The translations under genes and the position numbers were made by a program. From assembly GCA_034231615.1 (NCBI GenBank), contig CM067318.1, positions 35,993,382 to 36,057,381 on the forward strand: a stretch of 64,000 bases of DNA, written 5' to 3'. Under the pieces are notes generated by a model. It did not search any database and was not told the DNA's origin. It saw only the letters and a list, made by a program, of their open reading frames with translations. This DNA comes from Meghimatium bilineatum. Taxonomy: Eukaryota; Mollusca; Gastropoda; Stylommatophora; Philomycidae. Shown piece by piece: positions 22,440 through 34,420 of the stretch; within the stretch, counting starts at the first letter, position 1; every line of letters starts with the position of its first letter.

Positions 22440-22660
22440 CAACAGCTTGCTAAAAAAGACATGACATGTTGTTGAAGATATTGCTGGAAGGTAGCATAAA
22501 GGGCAGTTAGCAAGAGGTATGCTGAGAAACAAATGACAGAGAAATATCATGAAATGGACAGAACGCAGTCTATCAGAGTGCACCATCAAGACAAGAGATA
22601 GGATGTTGGATGTACGTTGCAGCAAACCTTTGAGGTGTAGATGGCACTTGATGATGTTAG
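22440..22660 (+). mobile_element. LINE ORF2 end fragment
   Basis: The end matches 13395-13525: gcaccatcaagacaagaga and gtacgttgcagcaaacct on the same strand. It encodes W-M-Y-V-A-A-N-L and ends G-T-stop. Confidence 0.55.
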
Positions 22661-22880
22661 TAATTCTTACAGCTAATGAGAATTGAAGATAATAGACATG
22701 TCAAGGTGTTTTTAATTATGTTGGCTACTAGAGAGATCTTTAGTCCTTCTGCAAGCACTAAATTTAAGAAGTATGTTCTATAAATATTTTAGCATCACTT
22801 TTAAGCTCGGATTAATTAAAACTATTTACATGAAACAAATGTAGGATCTTGCTTAACTTTTGGTCTTTATTTTCAATTAG

Positions 22881-23156
22881 GTACTTTTCAAGTGCATACT
22901 CTAATAATTCAAACAAGTCTACAGGAGATGTTGGTGAATAAGACATTCTCAGGAAACGTGACAGAAGCTAGATTATATCGCAGCTGGAAAAAGATACAAG
23001 TTGATGTGAAAAGAGCTTCCCCGTACTCTTTTCTGTATACAGCTGCAAACCAGGCATCAAATAATTTTTCAGTTGCCATTGATAGCATAAGTTTAGTGAA
23101 TGGCACATGTGCCAGTATTACAAATACACAACCGCCTGCTAGCTCATTGCTTGATC
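22881..23156 (+). CDS. Exon 10: rest of MAM4 plus linker
   Basis: The acceptor is tttcaattag and the donor gtaagt, phase 1 at both ends (276 bases). The peptide includes S-W-K-K-I-Q-V-D-V, then NNFSVAIDSISLVNGTC, where S replaces the second D of the A-I-D-D-I motif. A Thr/Pro/Ser linker (ITNTQPPASSLLD) follows. The phase-0 intron normally found before the closing strand is missing here. Confidence 0.9.
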
Positions 23157-23336
23157 GTAAGTTTTATTTGTTTTATATAAACAAAGAAATATGATTGTTT
23201 AACTTTATAATGTTAATTACTATTATTCATGTGACATATTCTTTCTAGAAAATATGAATGTTCCAAACATCTACTATATCCAGATGAATTGAGCCGCTGT
23301 TTAATAATTTGGCAAAATTAAAGATTTAATATACAA

Positions 23337-23505
23337 AATACTGCCAAAGATGGATGTGTCCTGCCATTGGCACAAATAAAACAGCAACATAATGCATTTC
23401 TATTCTTTGGACTTCATCCTGCATGAAATATAGTAGGACCATTGTCCTGTTATAAGAAAAAACCAGTGAGAGTTTGAGAATTAATGCTGAAGAAGAAGAA
23501 TACCG
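23337..23505 (+). mobile_element. GAA-tailed SINE, short form
   Basis: The order is gatggatgtgtcctgccattg, then cattctttggacttcatcct, gaccattgtcctgttat and gagaattaatgctgaagaag. It is a diverged short-form copy in + orientation. Confidence 0.75.
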
Positions 23506-23999
23506 GTATATACAAAATAGACCTACTATTCTAGACCTACTTATCAATAGTCAAGTTTTCCCATGGATGTAGTAACACTGCAATTGTCTAATCTTTGACA
23601 TTTTTTTATTTTAATTTTAATTTATGAATAAATTACATCTTGTTGGTAAGTTCATACTATTCAGTTTTGGGAAGGTAAGCCTACGTTGAAATGATTTGAT
23701 GATATTACACTATTTTTTGGAGTGCATGAATCAAGCCCAAATTACTTAGAAAATTTTATTAAAGGTTCAAAACTCCAACAAGGTGCATCTTGGATGGAAG
23801 GTGTACAGAAAATGATTGCTGAGGTCACCTATTTTGAAGATAGGCCTATATATTTAAAGAGTGGGAATAAGAGCTGAAGAAAATTTGTCATCGAAAATTA
23901 ATCATTACACTTGTCAGAAAATACAAGAGGCGGTGTAATGGAAAAGCTGATATGGATATTTTAAAAAGTGATAGGCCTAAGTAACAATGTTTGAGAGAA

Positions 24000-25130
24000 T
24001 TATGTTGCTATATACACAAATGGTTCTTCTCAGAGGGGGCTAAGATCAGGCTGGCATATCTCTACTATTTTAGGAGGTAGAGTCATTGCTGAAAAGTGTG
24101 GAGCATATACAGTAGTGAAACAATCTTCAGTACGAGAAGAGAGATCGAGACAGTTATGGCAACCATAAAATGTGCCTCTAAGTAGTAACTTCCCATATAT
24201 GTAGTAAAACTGAAATTAATGTTTATTGCATTGGACTCTCAATACATGTTCTCCCAAGATTCATAATGGATGGCTGTGCTATGAGTTGATGAAATATATT
24301 GGGGTTTCCAACCTGCAAGGACGTACATGGAAATTTTATCATTTGTTAGAATGACGTGACATGATTGCGCTGTTTTTTGCATGAACCAAGTCCATGGTAC
24401 CCAGTTCCATACATATTAGTGCATGAGGAATCTACATAATGTGTAATTCCTGTTTATGTATTATGTGCTCTGTCTATATCCCACAGAGGTGATGAGAACA
24501 AATGTGAAGAAGATTTGTTACAAGTTACATTTGTATTTAGGGAGATAACACTGACTGAGTTAGTAAAAATACTTTGTCATATATTGGCATCATTGCCAGC
24601 TGGACCAAATGAATTTGAGTATTGTGTACAACACAACATTTAGATTATTAATTGAAAAATGTCAAAACTTTGAGAATTAAAGAAAGAAAAATATTTAAAA
24701 TGATGCTGAAATCTGTGAACAAAGAGAATTACATGAATAGGTGGGCCATGGGAAACACTGGGAGGGAAATCTATAAATATATGACCAGTCCATATCCTAA
24801 AGACAACATCAACCTCCTGGGAAGGAAAGATCAGAGTGTCATCTTCCGACTTCACACACAACATGTACAACTTAACCACTTGAGAAGAATACAACCACAA
24901 CACATTCCAGGGTGCCAGCTGTGTGCTCATCCCTATGAAACTGTCGACCACCGCCTTTTTGAATGCCCAGCACTGGATGATGTCAGGAAAATGGTTCTCC
25001 CTCCAGGGCCAGATAAATTAAACACCTTATATGGAACAAAACAACAGCTCACAAACACATGCATATATCACACAATGGCATTGGGTCAAAGGACATGAGC
25101 CCATGGACCGCTGGTTCAGCAACCAACCTA
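24000..25130 (+). mobile_element. LINE remnant, RNase H through C-terminal zinc knuckle
   Basis: An RNase H-like part lies at about 24100-24400 (V-R-E-E-R-S-R-Q, then H-W-T-L-N-T). The frame at 24652-25098 reads V-I-F-R-L-H-T-Q-H-V-Q-L-N-H-L, then C-Q-L-C-A-H-P-Y-E-T-V-D-H-R-L-F-E-C-P. C-x2-C-x8-H-x4-C is the conserved post-RNase H knuckle of invertebrate LINEs. The last frame is open for 148 codons. Confidence 0.85.
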
Positions 25131-25544
25131 CCAATCAAAGGAAAATATGTAGTCTGATAATTTTTAATTCAAGAAATGAAAAAAGTTGGTAATATATTCT
25201 ATTAGAACACAGCGATCAACTCAACATTTTCTGTGTAGCTGTAGTAATATTCTAGACATTCAGTATTTTGCCTGTGCTTTCTGAACAGTCAGGATGCATA
25301 ACTGCCTGCTGCTGAAATTGAATCAGGTACCTTGACTGTCTTAGACACAATCTGTACCTCTCCATAACATAGCCCGTCAAGAAATAGGGCCTATATTTGC
25401 CAAAAAGACAAGTTTTGTGTTTACAAATAAATTTTTCTAATGTATTCTAATTTATAGAATAAATTTGTGTTAAAAGGCTTTAAAAATGAAAAAAGTTAAA
25501 GATGTCAGGTAGCTGTAATAAGACTTACTTTTATTGTTATTGCT

Positions 25545-25800
25545 TGACCTCTAAGGCTCCAGATTAAAATTATGCAATTTCTCCTGGGCCCAGATTATTT
25601 TTGGTGAGTGGTAAATGCGATAACTTTTTTGTTTGTAAGGATATGAAAATAATTTTTGCACATGTAAATAAAGGAGTGAATAATAAATATAATCAAGTTC
25701 TTTTGTTGTTGTATGTGTGAAATGATAGTTGTGAGCAAGTTGTGAAGTTGAAAATTGGGGGAAAAATCTCAAAATGCCAATTTAAAAATCGCCAATATAA
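25545..25800 (+). repeat. AT-rich interspersed repeat, copy related to 60228
   Basis: Shared order with 60228-60480: ...ggctccag/agccagc..., ttttggtgagtggtaaatgc (ttttggtgggtgtttggaaaatgc at the other), then tgcacatgtaaataaa (tgcacatttaaataaa). Likely a MITE family. No coding. Confidence 0.5.
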
Positions 25801-26480
25801 TTTCTTGACGACCTTAATACTTGAGCAATGTGTGGCAACATTGATAAAATCCTCCTAAATACCTATTATTGTTGTATATATGTTGTTTCATATCCAAACT
25901 AAAATAATATGGACTGAAAAAAACTAATAAAACATGAAGAAATCACATACAATGTCCGTCCGTCCAACACTAGGTCCAGGCCGACATACAATGTAATTAT
26001 TTTTCATACTGACACATGGCATCCATGACACATATTGTTTTTGTGTTATTCAATGAATAAATGAACATTCTTATAATATAACAACAACAGAAACAAAAAA
26101 CAGCAATTAAAACATGTAGATATTACTTTCCATGATAATCACTTATCATGTCACGCAGTACTACTGTTGATAGTAAAATATGGTGTCAAAAATGGATAAA
26201 GTCATTCCAGAAATTCATTAACAAAGTCAGCCAGCATTCTCCTTCTTACAATCGTAATGTGTAAAGGAATTTGACCTTTAGGCTGTGACATTTTCCTACC
26301 TTTGTGTGGCAGGAATTCTACATCATATGTGCTTAACTTCATGTGATTCCGTAGTGAGGAATCGGAGCATAGCAACGGGGATGACTGGAGACACCTACGG
26401 TTCCTCTTATAGAAGATGCTTATAGAATCTGTAAGGTTAAGGTCACCTCCTATTTAATTGTTTTACTTTGTTTTTATTTG
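25800..26480. other. Intronic sequence, nothing recognised
   Basis: AT-rich, with no coding signal and no clear repeat. A slightly GC-richer part near 26340-26400 has no recognised structure. Confidence 0.4.
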
Positions 26481-26483
26481 CAG

Positions 26484-26639
26484 CAAAAAATGCAATGCTT
26501 GGCTGTGATTTTGAGAATTCAAATTTTTGCAATTTTACAAGTGGTGGTAAATCTTTAAGCTGGAAGCTGTTCTCATTTGGTTCAAGACATAGCCCAGGAA
26601 CAGGTGTAGACTTTGATCATACAAAGTTAAACAGATATG
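26484..26639 (+). CDS. Exon 11: start of MAM5
   Basis: The acceptor is tttttatttgcag and the donor gtgaga, phase 1 at both ends. The peptide has GCDFENSNFCNFTSGGKSLS with cysteines 1 and 2, a W in L-S-W-K-L-F, and ends F-D-H-T-K-L-N-R-Y. Confidence 0.93.
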
Positions 26640-26799
26640 GTGAGAGCTTTCTCTAAGAGATGTTTGTTGTTCAATCAATCTATGTAATGGTTGCCAATCT
26701 TTGACTACATAGTTCACAGAATATCTGTCATTTATTTTTATTTTTTTTAAGTTGCAGTAATTCCACTTGGACTCCACTATTCTCATATCATTAGTTTAT

Positions 26800-27745
26800 T
26801 TGTCTATGCATGCATGTCTCTATTGTATTTTGTTGTATGATAGATTTTGTAATTTTTTTCTATGCATCAGTTGTAAGGTAGAAGATTTACCTGTTTGCCT
26901 ATACCTGCATACCTCTGTTTAAAGGTAGAATATGTTGTATGTTTGTCTATGCTTCTGTTGTAAGGTAGATTTAGTCTGTTTTCCTCTGTTGTCATACCAG
27001 TGATCCTCATACCATCACTATGTTACCAATGTCAAAAATGGATAATAACAACAAAAGGCAAAAGAAAACATGTTACAACAGAAATGACTTGTCTACATAG
27101 AATTCTCGGAGTAACAATAAGAGACAGAATCAGAAATGAAAACATCAGAAGACTGACAAACACAATGAGACAAAAGAAGACAAAAGATTAAGTTGTATTC
27201 ACATGCTTTCTGACGACCATCAGACAGTGCCCCTCAAAAAGCATTGCTATACAGACACAATGGATACAAAGCCAGGGCATTCCATGCAAAAGATTTATTG
27301 CGGAAATAAAAGAATTAATGAAAATAGATATATATGAAGCATGTAAAAAGACAGTCTCCAAAGAACTCTCCTAACCCTGAAGACTGTAAGACATAAAGGG
27401 GTATAACGTAAAAAGAATGAAAAGAAAGCCTCTGTTGTAACGTAGATTTAGTTTGTGTTCTTCTGTTGTAAGGTAGAAGATTTTATATTTTTGTCTCTAC
27501 CTTCATGTCTCTGTTGTAAGATAGAAGATTTTATATGTTTGTCTATACCTATATTTCTCTGTTGTAAGGCAGAAGATTTAGTCTGTCTATGTCTGCCTGC
27601 ATCTGTTATAAAGTAGAAGATTTTTCATGTTTTTCTATGCTTCCATGTCTCTGTCGTAAGATAGATGATTTATTGCTTGTCTATGCCCCAATGCCTCTGT
27701 TGTAAGGTACAGGATTTATTATGTTTTTTTATGGCTCTGTATTTT
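26800..27745 (+). repeat. Minisatellite (about 50-bp unit) interrupted by a LINE fragment
   Basis: Units with ctctgttgtaaggtagaaga and tttgtctatgcc occur at 26800-26990 and again at 27430-27745. The LINE piece at 27000-27425 lies between them, so the array existed before the LINE inserted. Units are diverged (variants gtaagatag, gtaaggcag, ataaagtag). Confidence 0.8.
27000..27425 (+). mobile_element. LINE C-terminal remnant inside a minisatellite
   Basis: The + frame reads S-L-C-Y-Q-C-Q-K-W-I-I-T-T-K-G-K-R-K-H, then C-L-H-R-I-L-G-V and R-D-R-I-R-N-E-N-I-R-R. It matches 14575-15005 and 1640-1830. It is flanked on both sides by the same minisatellite. Confidence 0.8.
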
Positions 27746-27757
27746 GCTAATTAATTA

Positions 27758-27965
27758 TAATTAAATAATTATTGAAAAACCATCTCGCTTTATTTTACAC
27801 GAAAATTAGTAACCATTTTACTAATTAATTATTGGAATACCATCTCGCTTTATTTTACATGAAAATTAGTAACCATTTTACTAATTAATTATTGGTATAC
27901 CATCTCACTTCATTTTACATGAAAATTAGTAACCATTTTACTAATTAATTATTGGAATATCTTCT
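27758..27965 (+). repeat. Tandem repeat, 60-bp unit, about 3.3 copies
   Basis: Three copies with an exact 60-base period, containing ccatctcgctttattttaca and gaaaattagtaaccatttta. They differ at a handful of positions. The array ends about 110 bases before exon 12. Confidence 0.95.
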
Positions 27966-28077
27966 CTCATCTATACTTTTAATTAAGTATTTAAATTGCA
28001 TTGTCATATAATTTTGAATGAAGTAAAATTAACATGATAATTATTAGTTAATTTGTATAAAATTACTTGTTTCAAAG

Positions 28078-28422
28078 GTCACCATGTTTACATGGATGCT
28101 TCTGGGCAGAAGTTCAACACAACAGCACAGCTTGTCAGTCCAAACTTCATCAATGATAAATATGTCTGCCTCAGTTTTTACTATGTAATGTATGGTAGGG
28201 ATATAAATCGATTGAATGTGTATGTAGTTCAGGGTCAGACAAGTGAGTTATACTGGACTCGATCTGACAACCAAGGTGAAGGCTGGCATCATCAGATGGT
28301 AGATATAGGTGAAAGTCCTCAGCTGACAAATGTGATCTTTGAGGGTGTTGTTGGTAGTTCTTCTGAGGGAGATATTGACCTCGATGACATCTGGATCTTT
28401 GATGGAATTTGTCCACCTCCAG
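28078..28422 (+). CDS. Exon 12: remainder of MAM5 in one exon
   Basis: The acceptor is acttgtttcaaag and the donor gtaaat, phase 1 at both ends. At 345 bases it is the longest exon in the window. It carries GHHVYMDASG, the Y-V-C-L-S-F-Y-Y-V-M-Y-G strand, an L-Y-W ... G-W-H-H-Q-M-V-D-I block, N-V-I-F-E-G-V-V-G and DIDLDDIWIFDGIC. It is the most consensus-like MAM in the window and the best single query for a domain search. Confidence 0.96.
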
Positions 28423-28449
28423 GTAAATGCATGTTTTATTATGCATGTT

Positions 28450-28560
28450 TTTATTTCAACCCATGCATTGTATGTTGATTGGTAATTATCCAGATCCCAC
28501 AAACTCAAAACATGTTTACCACTAAACTCAAATTTAACCACACTGTATTATGAAAAATGG
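28450..28560 (+). repeat. 3' body of a tRNA-like SINE family
   Basis: gattggtaattatccagatc and ctaaactcaaatttaacca match 9655-9725. Only the 3' body is present. Confidence 0.5.
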
Positions 28561-28863
28561 AAATTTAGTTAACTTGTTTAACTTCATTTGCTTTGGTTTT
28601 GTTTAATCTGGTTTTACAGAATACAGGTTCCTCAACCTTTTTTGAGTTGTAGTTCTACGTTGTTGTTTTTTTTGCGTGATTAGAGACCCCATTCTATAGA
28701 AGCACAGTGACTCATGACAAAAATGATTTAATAAATACCCTCATAGGGCCAAATAAAACACATTAGAAGGATTTTTTTTTCAGTAAGCTTATAATACAAA
28801 TCAACTTAATTTTAATGTAGGGGCCTACATCATATTTAATATTATGATTGAAATTGTAACTCA

Positions 28864-29850
28864 TTAACAAGCTTCAAAATTTGAAGTTTTTTGTATGAAT
28901 GACTGCAGATCATTCTCATAATTTAATATAATTCTGGTTTTGGCTTTCAAATGCAGAAACATTGAAAATTCACTCTCCAGGAGATATTTAGAAGCAAATG
29001 AAATTAAAACTGAGACAATAGCTTTAGAATGCGAGTCGTGTCTTGTTACATATCTAAACCAAACAAGTTTGCACTGTTTCACCACTGCCAAAAGTGGTTC
29101 TCAATAGCCTGCAAGTTTCGTTTATTTCCTGCTGGAAAAATATTTGTCTTGTGTTCTATATAGCTAATTCTTAACAAACATCTGTAGCATTTGTTTTCAA
29201 AAGCCTGATTGTGGCTGCATTGAGTGGTCAAACTTTCACATCCGTATAAAAGTATACATAGCACTAACTGATCTGAATAGATTGATCTTAACTGTAGTAC
29301 TGATATTACTTTACTGTAGTACTGATATTACCAGTACTTTTCCAAATCATATTCAACCTTGCCATGACAGCCGTCACCATATCTAGTCTTAGCTTAATCT
29401 GATTTCCCGAGTTGCCATCATTACATATTTGGGATGAGATATTTTAATGTGGTAACTTCTTCAAGTTTGTGACAGTTTAATCAGGAAATTCATGGGATTT
29501 TGCTTGGTTTCACTAGTCATAAATATCTTGCGTTTATCAATGCTAATTTCCATGCCATATTTCTGACCAACTTCTTTCAACTTTGAGTTGAGTTCCTGGT
29601 GTTCAGATTCGGTTCTAACAAAGAGATCTATATCATTTGCATAACACAAGTTACTGAGTGGTTTACCACCAATAGTTATTGATGTCTGGAGATCTCGTAA
29701 TGCCTCCTGCATTACATACTCAAGATACATGTTAAAAAGTATTGGGAAAAGTATACAACCTTGACACACTCCTATATCCATCTTGAACAATTCACCAACA
29801 TCATTATTTATTAAAACAACACTGCTTGAATCTTTATACAGCACTTCAAT
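28864..29850 (-). mobile_element. LINE remnant, RT catalytic region to C-terminus, minus strand
   Basis: The minus frame 29461-29844 reads G-V-C-Q-G-C-I-L-F-P-I-L-F-N-M-Y-L and L-C-Y-A-N-D-I-D-L-F. The RT catalytic box Y-A-D-D is changed to Y-A-N-D, so it is inactive. Downstream frames read L-L-Y-G-C-E-S-L-T (29079-29264) and C-K-L-V-W-F-R-Y-V-T-R-H-D-S. It is the same family as 10930-11320 and 55440-55770. Confidence 0.87.
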
Positions 29851-29864
29851 GACTTCTATGATGT

Positions 29865-30530
29865 TTGTATCATCATTATTGCACTCTGGACATATCCATA
29901 GCAGCTCAGATCTTCACTTGAGTGTACCCACCATTTCATGATGACTAACATTTCCAGTTCTTTGTTGGTTAACAAATATTCTTCTAAGCCCATTTCTGGC
30001 AACACTTCATTTCATGCTCAGCTTCTTTATTTTTCTGGACATGGGTATGGAATCATCAGCCTCATTAATTGCATTTATTTGTGTTTTTCCTTGTAAGGAG
30101 TTGCAAATCAGCCCGATCCTTTGCTCTACTTTATAACACTAAAGCAGTGCAGGCCAGCTAATTTTCTCTCGTTCCTTCGAACACCCACATGACTAGGCTT
30201 GAAAATGAACAAAACTTTGATTACTGAAATTAGAACAATGCTGGCATTGCTATTCAGGGTTAGGCAGTATGCTGACTTACTTCCTGTCCTCGGAGAGCAT
30301 TCCAATAACAGTAATAGACTAGCATTGCAAAGGAAACAGGACTGACATGATCTCTGCTGTGATGAAGCCTGCAATAGACCCATTTCTGGATTTTGTAGGA
30401 GGGAATCAAACCTTTTGTCTGTAACATAACTTGAGATTGCAAGACATGGTGGCAAAGTCATTTCTGAAATAGAAGTCTGTCTATAGCCACTTTGCATTAA
30501 TAAACCATCTGGAATGTGCAAAAGCTCTGG
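29865..30530 (-). mobile_element. LINE RNase H remnant, minus strand
   Basis: The minus frame at 30126-30521 ends in F-K-P-S-H-V-G-V-R-R-N-E-R-K-L-A-G-L, an altered RNase H signature. The left part matches the tails at 3988, 21105 and 50595. It abuts the RT-type LINE at 28864-29850, so two unrelated LINEs lie side by side. Confidence 0.75.
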
Positions 30531-30707
30531 TCTTCTCTCTTGTCCCTTCTAAAACATGCTGGGAGAAACATTAATCTGGAACTGAAATGAAAACTTCAAG
30601 ATATGGAATAAGAAAGTGATAAACTTTCATTATTTTTGGTACCAATAAATGTTTGAGTAAATCAGTTGTCTATTTGTTGATATGGATTATGATTTATATT
30701 TCTGTAG

Positions 30708-30845
30708 AATACTGTGATTTTGAAGATTCAGAAATTTGCAAAATGGATCAAGACAACCTAGATGATGCTGACTGGAATGTTCTGTCTGCTGGTTTAGGTA
30801 CAGGAGCTGATCCCAAGACCGATCATACATATGGAACTGGTCAAG
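30708..30845 (+). CDS. Exon 13: start of MAM6
   Basis: The acceptor is atatttctgtag and the donor gtgaga, phase 1 at both ends (138 bases, the same length as exon 2). The peptide is E-Y-C-D-F-E-D-S-E-I-C-K-M ... D-A-D-W-N-V and ends D-H-T-Y-G-T-G-Q, a textbook MAM opening. Confidence 0.95.
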
Positions 30846-31330
30846 GTGAGATGATCTTTTGACAATAGTCCTTGTGTACTTTCCTATATAAAATTTGGTG
30901 TATATAAAATGATTCTCCATTGTAATTTGGAGAAGAAAATAAGTGTAGGTCCCCTATTTGTTGACTGAAATATGTTAATAAGAAAATAGGATATGTGTAT
31001 AATGAGTGAATATTGTAATAGTTTATTGCATAAAAAAGTCAACTTATCCTTCATTCATCAGTTCTAGGATAGGTTTTCACAGCCTGCATCCATCCATATC
31101 TTGACAATTTCTTCCCAGTTGTGTGTGTTTGTCCAGTTCTATGATGGAGAGATACTTAGTGCATCTTTGACAGCCAAGGTACAAAGTTCAATTTCCACCA
31201 TCTGCATTTCTGCATATGTACTGTTCAAAAAGCATTGGCAACCTACTGACCATAAATAGTGCCTATAAAATCACTACAGCCAAAAACATGTTGGATTGAT
31301 TGCTATGTTAAGAGTAGAATATAATATCAA

Positions 31331-31409
31331 CACATATATATATATGTGTGTGTGTGTGCGTGCATGTGTGCGTGCGTGTGTGCGAGAGAGAGAGAGAGAG
31401 AGAGAGAGA
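31331..31409. repeat. Compound microsatellite (TA, TG/CG, GA)
   Basis: A run of TA, then TG with interspersed CG, then about 13 GA units. Open frames across it (C-V-C-V-R-A-C, R-E-R-E) are artefacts. Confidence 0.97.
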
Positions 31410-31514
31410 TTAGTCATAATGTCTGATTGTACCCTTGTGGGTAAAAAAAAAGACAATCCTACATTTATCATTGGAAATCACTTTCATTGTACATATTTTT
31501 TGGCTACCTGTGTG

Positions 31515-31795
31515 TTGACAGAGCTCTAAAAAGGAACAAAAAAATAGCAACACTAAATATTAATGCATGTCATAGGAAGTGACTCAGGAGATTTTGTGGT
31601 AGGGTTGACTGTCCTATCCCATATATGGTCAAAGTGATCCAGAAGCAATACTGAAGTCGGATGTGTCAAGCTACAAATATCACAAAAAGGTACAAATATC
31701 ACAGCCAAGCTGTATAACTTGACAATGAATTATGTTCTCTAGACTACATCCTGCTAATCTGCAGTAGTTTGAGAAAAAATGCAGAGGAAGAATAA
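31515..31795 (+). mobile_element. GAA-tailed SINE, long form, degraded
   Basis: The order of the long form is kept: agcaacactaaa, aatgcatgtcataggaagtg, ctgtcctatcccatatat, gaagtcggatgtgtcaag, gactacatcctgctaatctg, and a gcagaggaagaa tail. Confidence 0.75.
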
Positions 31796-31883
31796 AATAT
31801 CCTTATGAATATCACACAGGTGTCTATCATAGACATGTGTGTTTATTTTCTGGAAACAAGTAAACAATAAACTCATTGTCTCC

Positions 31884-32179
31884 AGAAAGTCACTTCTTCT
31901 TCTGCGTTCGTTCTCAAACTCCTGCAGATTATCATAATTTAGTCTGGAAAACGGAATGCATTGTGTCATGGTTTGCAGCATTACTGCAATATCTGCGCCT
32001 TTTGGCCTGACACATCCGACTTCAGCCTGGCTTTGGGTCACTGACCCTATATGGGATGGGACAGCCAACTCCATCCCATAACCTCCTTAGTTTCCTCATA
32101 TGACATGCATGGAAGGTAAACAGTGTTGCTATTCTTTGCTCCCCTTTTGGGCCCTGACAACACAAAGAAGAGAAAGTCA
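31884..32179 (-). mobile_element. GAA-tailed SINE, long form, with 9-bp TSD
   Basis: The body at 31893-32170 is in reverse orientation (starts cttcttcttctgcgttc, ends ggccctgacaacaca). The direct repeat agaaagtca flanks it at 31884-31892 and 32171-32179. Its GAA end lies about 100 bases from the end of the previous copy. Confidence 0.85.
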
Positions 32180-32183
32180 TAAT

Positions 32184-32373
32184 ATTGACATTTTGTGGAC
32201 CCATTATGTCGAGGAGCTGATATTGACATTTTGTGGACCCATTATGTCGAGGAGCTGATATTGACATTTTGTGGATACATTATGTCAAGGAGCTGATATT
32301 GACATTTTGTGGACCCATTATGTCAAGGAGCTGATATTGACATTTTGTGGACCCATTATGTCAAGGAGGTGAT
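32184..32373 (+). repeat. Tandem repeat, 38-bp unit, 5 copies
   Basis: The unit starts attgacattttgtggaccc and ends gaggagctgat. Five direct copies differ by one or two bases. The array starts 5 bases after the TSD of the SINE beside it. Confidence 0.95.
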
Positions 32374-32379
32374 ATTGAT

Positions 32380-33200
32380 ATTTTCACTCAACATTACTAT
32401 TATTACTTATTAACATAACAACTTAATAAATTGAAAACATACCTATTTATAGCACTTACTTTAAAGATGTGGTCAGTATTAACAAGAGTGAAGTTTACAT
32501 TGTGGATTTGATTGGTTTTTTTTTTCTTCACATAAATAGTTTTGTTTATTTTCTGAATTGTTGCAAATGATTGTTATTGTTATTAGAAATAATTTAAATA
32601 TAGTTCTTATCAATGTCTAGCAGTTACTCAGGTTTGGAAAATGTTTCAGAGAATGTCAGGTGACAATTTCTACATTAGATTGATGATGATCTTGAATTAT
32701 TATCTGATTATGATAAAAGATGCGAGTATGTACATTTGTTAAAAATGTGTTATTCTTTTGCCTGGATTTATACTTAAATAGTACAAATATACATTTAAGC
32801 AAAAAAAGTAAAACTATTAATATTACAGATCCATTTTTGAATATTTTTATGTCAGACTTGGTCATGTAGATAGAATAGTTAGGAAGTAATAATGAAAAGA
32901 TAAATGTTACCATAAATTATTAAAAAATTCAAAAATTATGCTCCATCACAGCAGGAAAGCCCTTGCTTTTCTTTAAGAATTAAAGAAGTTCTCGAATAAT
33001 TAGAAATTATGAAAGAAATATTGAAAAGTATTAGCAATAATGAATAATATTTTGCACACATGTACAATAGGATTCTGTAGGAAAACAAAACAGGAAAAAA
33101 TGATTGAGGACAAGTGTAAAGAGGTTGAAAGAGGCTCAAAGTTAGAAGACAATATAAATAGATGGGCAAATTTAACATTCGAAAAAAATGATACCATAGC
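32380..33200. other. Intronic sequence, nothing recognised
   Basis: Very AT-rich, with open frames up to 88 codons on the minus strand that lack any domain and are low-complexity. Confidence 0.4.
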
Positions 33201-33207
33201 AATAATA

Positions 33208-34305
33208 AGTTGACTCTTTCAGGACTTGACTATTTTTAGTTTTGGACTAAATTAATTTTCATATTTCAAAAATAAATTTCACATTTTTTTTCATTGTATT
33301 GCTTGACAACATAATATGGATAAATAATGTATGTGTTGTATATAACTTGAAAGGAAATTGGTTATAGAATATGATTAGGACTCTATATAAGTACATTGAT
33401 GATATTTTATTATTTCACTAGGTTAGAGTTAGTAAAACATCAAACTATAGAAATGAAACTGTATATTCATTAGCATAAATTTTGTCATTCACCTAAATAT
33501 ATCCATCGTTAGAAGGTTGATATCCCCGTTTTTAGAATGTTTTTGCAAGATCGTCAAATTATCTTTACCAAATATTTTATTTTATGAATTTATTTTCATA
33601 AATGTTAATGTTATGTACATATATTTTTTTCTGAATGATATCAGAATCAATAAAAAATATGAAAAAATTAAAGTTTGTGTCACAACAATCATGGTACTTT
33701 CCCATAATAAGGGACTACCTTCACACTTTTTATAAAATCTGTGCCAATCATCAGTTTTGTGACATCATTTACTGCCTTTTTAGTCCCAGATACAAAATGG
33801 CTACTGTAATCTCAGTTTGTTAGAGATATACAATAGCAAGGAGTGCTGCAGGATTCAATTATTTTCATACTACACATCTGCGTGCCATCCACTGTGAGAC
33901 CCACACATACAAACCTCCTAAAATAAATATCTCAACCCAGAACCACTGATCAGTAATTATTAGACCAATTAGATGAGGGAAATATTTTGCGGGGGGAAAA
34001 TGTCATAAGTTTCTTTTTGCTTCCTGCAAAAACAGTAGACCCTTATATTGGAATTGAACCACAATCACTTTTTCCATATTGACACTTGCTTCACTGGTTT
34101 TTTTGTTATTGACATTAATGCTGACATTAACTAAAAATTTAAGATATTTTAGGTTAATTCAAAAATGTTTGCAAATCACAAAATATAACAGATTGATTTA
34201 TGATCAATGGAAATCAGAGCTGATATATAAATGGTCAGTCTGATAAGGTTTCTTTATTTTGCAGACATATTGGTGATTAACCCAGAAAGAGTTAATGATC
34301 TGTTG
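33208..34305. mobile_element. Possible decayed DNA transposon with imperfect terminal inverted repeats
   Basis: ttgactctttcaggacttga near 33208 is roughly the reverse complement of ttaacccagaaagagttaat near 34278. The ends resemble TTAA-type (piggyBac-like) termini. No transposase frame is readable in the 1.1 kb between them. This is a weak call. Confidence 0.3.
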
Positions 34306-34420
34306 CAAGCAACCTTTGATGTTGTAATAATATTTGATGTGATGTAACTATATACTAGAGAATAACTCTTGTTTCTGTTGTAGGTCATGACTTTGTTGTT
34401 AACCTGTTTCTATTTTGTAG

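Noticed and set aside
24652..25098. 148-codon plus-strand frame as a host gene
   Set aside because: It matches the post-RNase H zinc-knuckle region of LINE ORF2 and lacks intact upstream domains.
34384..34420. Upstream acceptor for exon 14
   Set aside because: Using 34384 adds 37 bases and shifts the frame out of the MAM sequence. The site at 34421 restores it.
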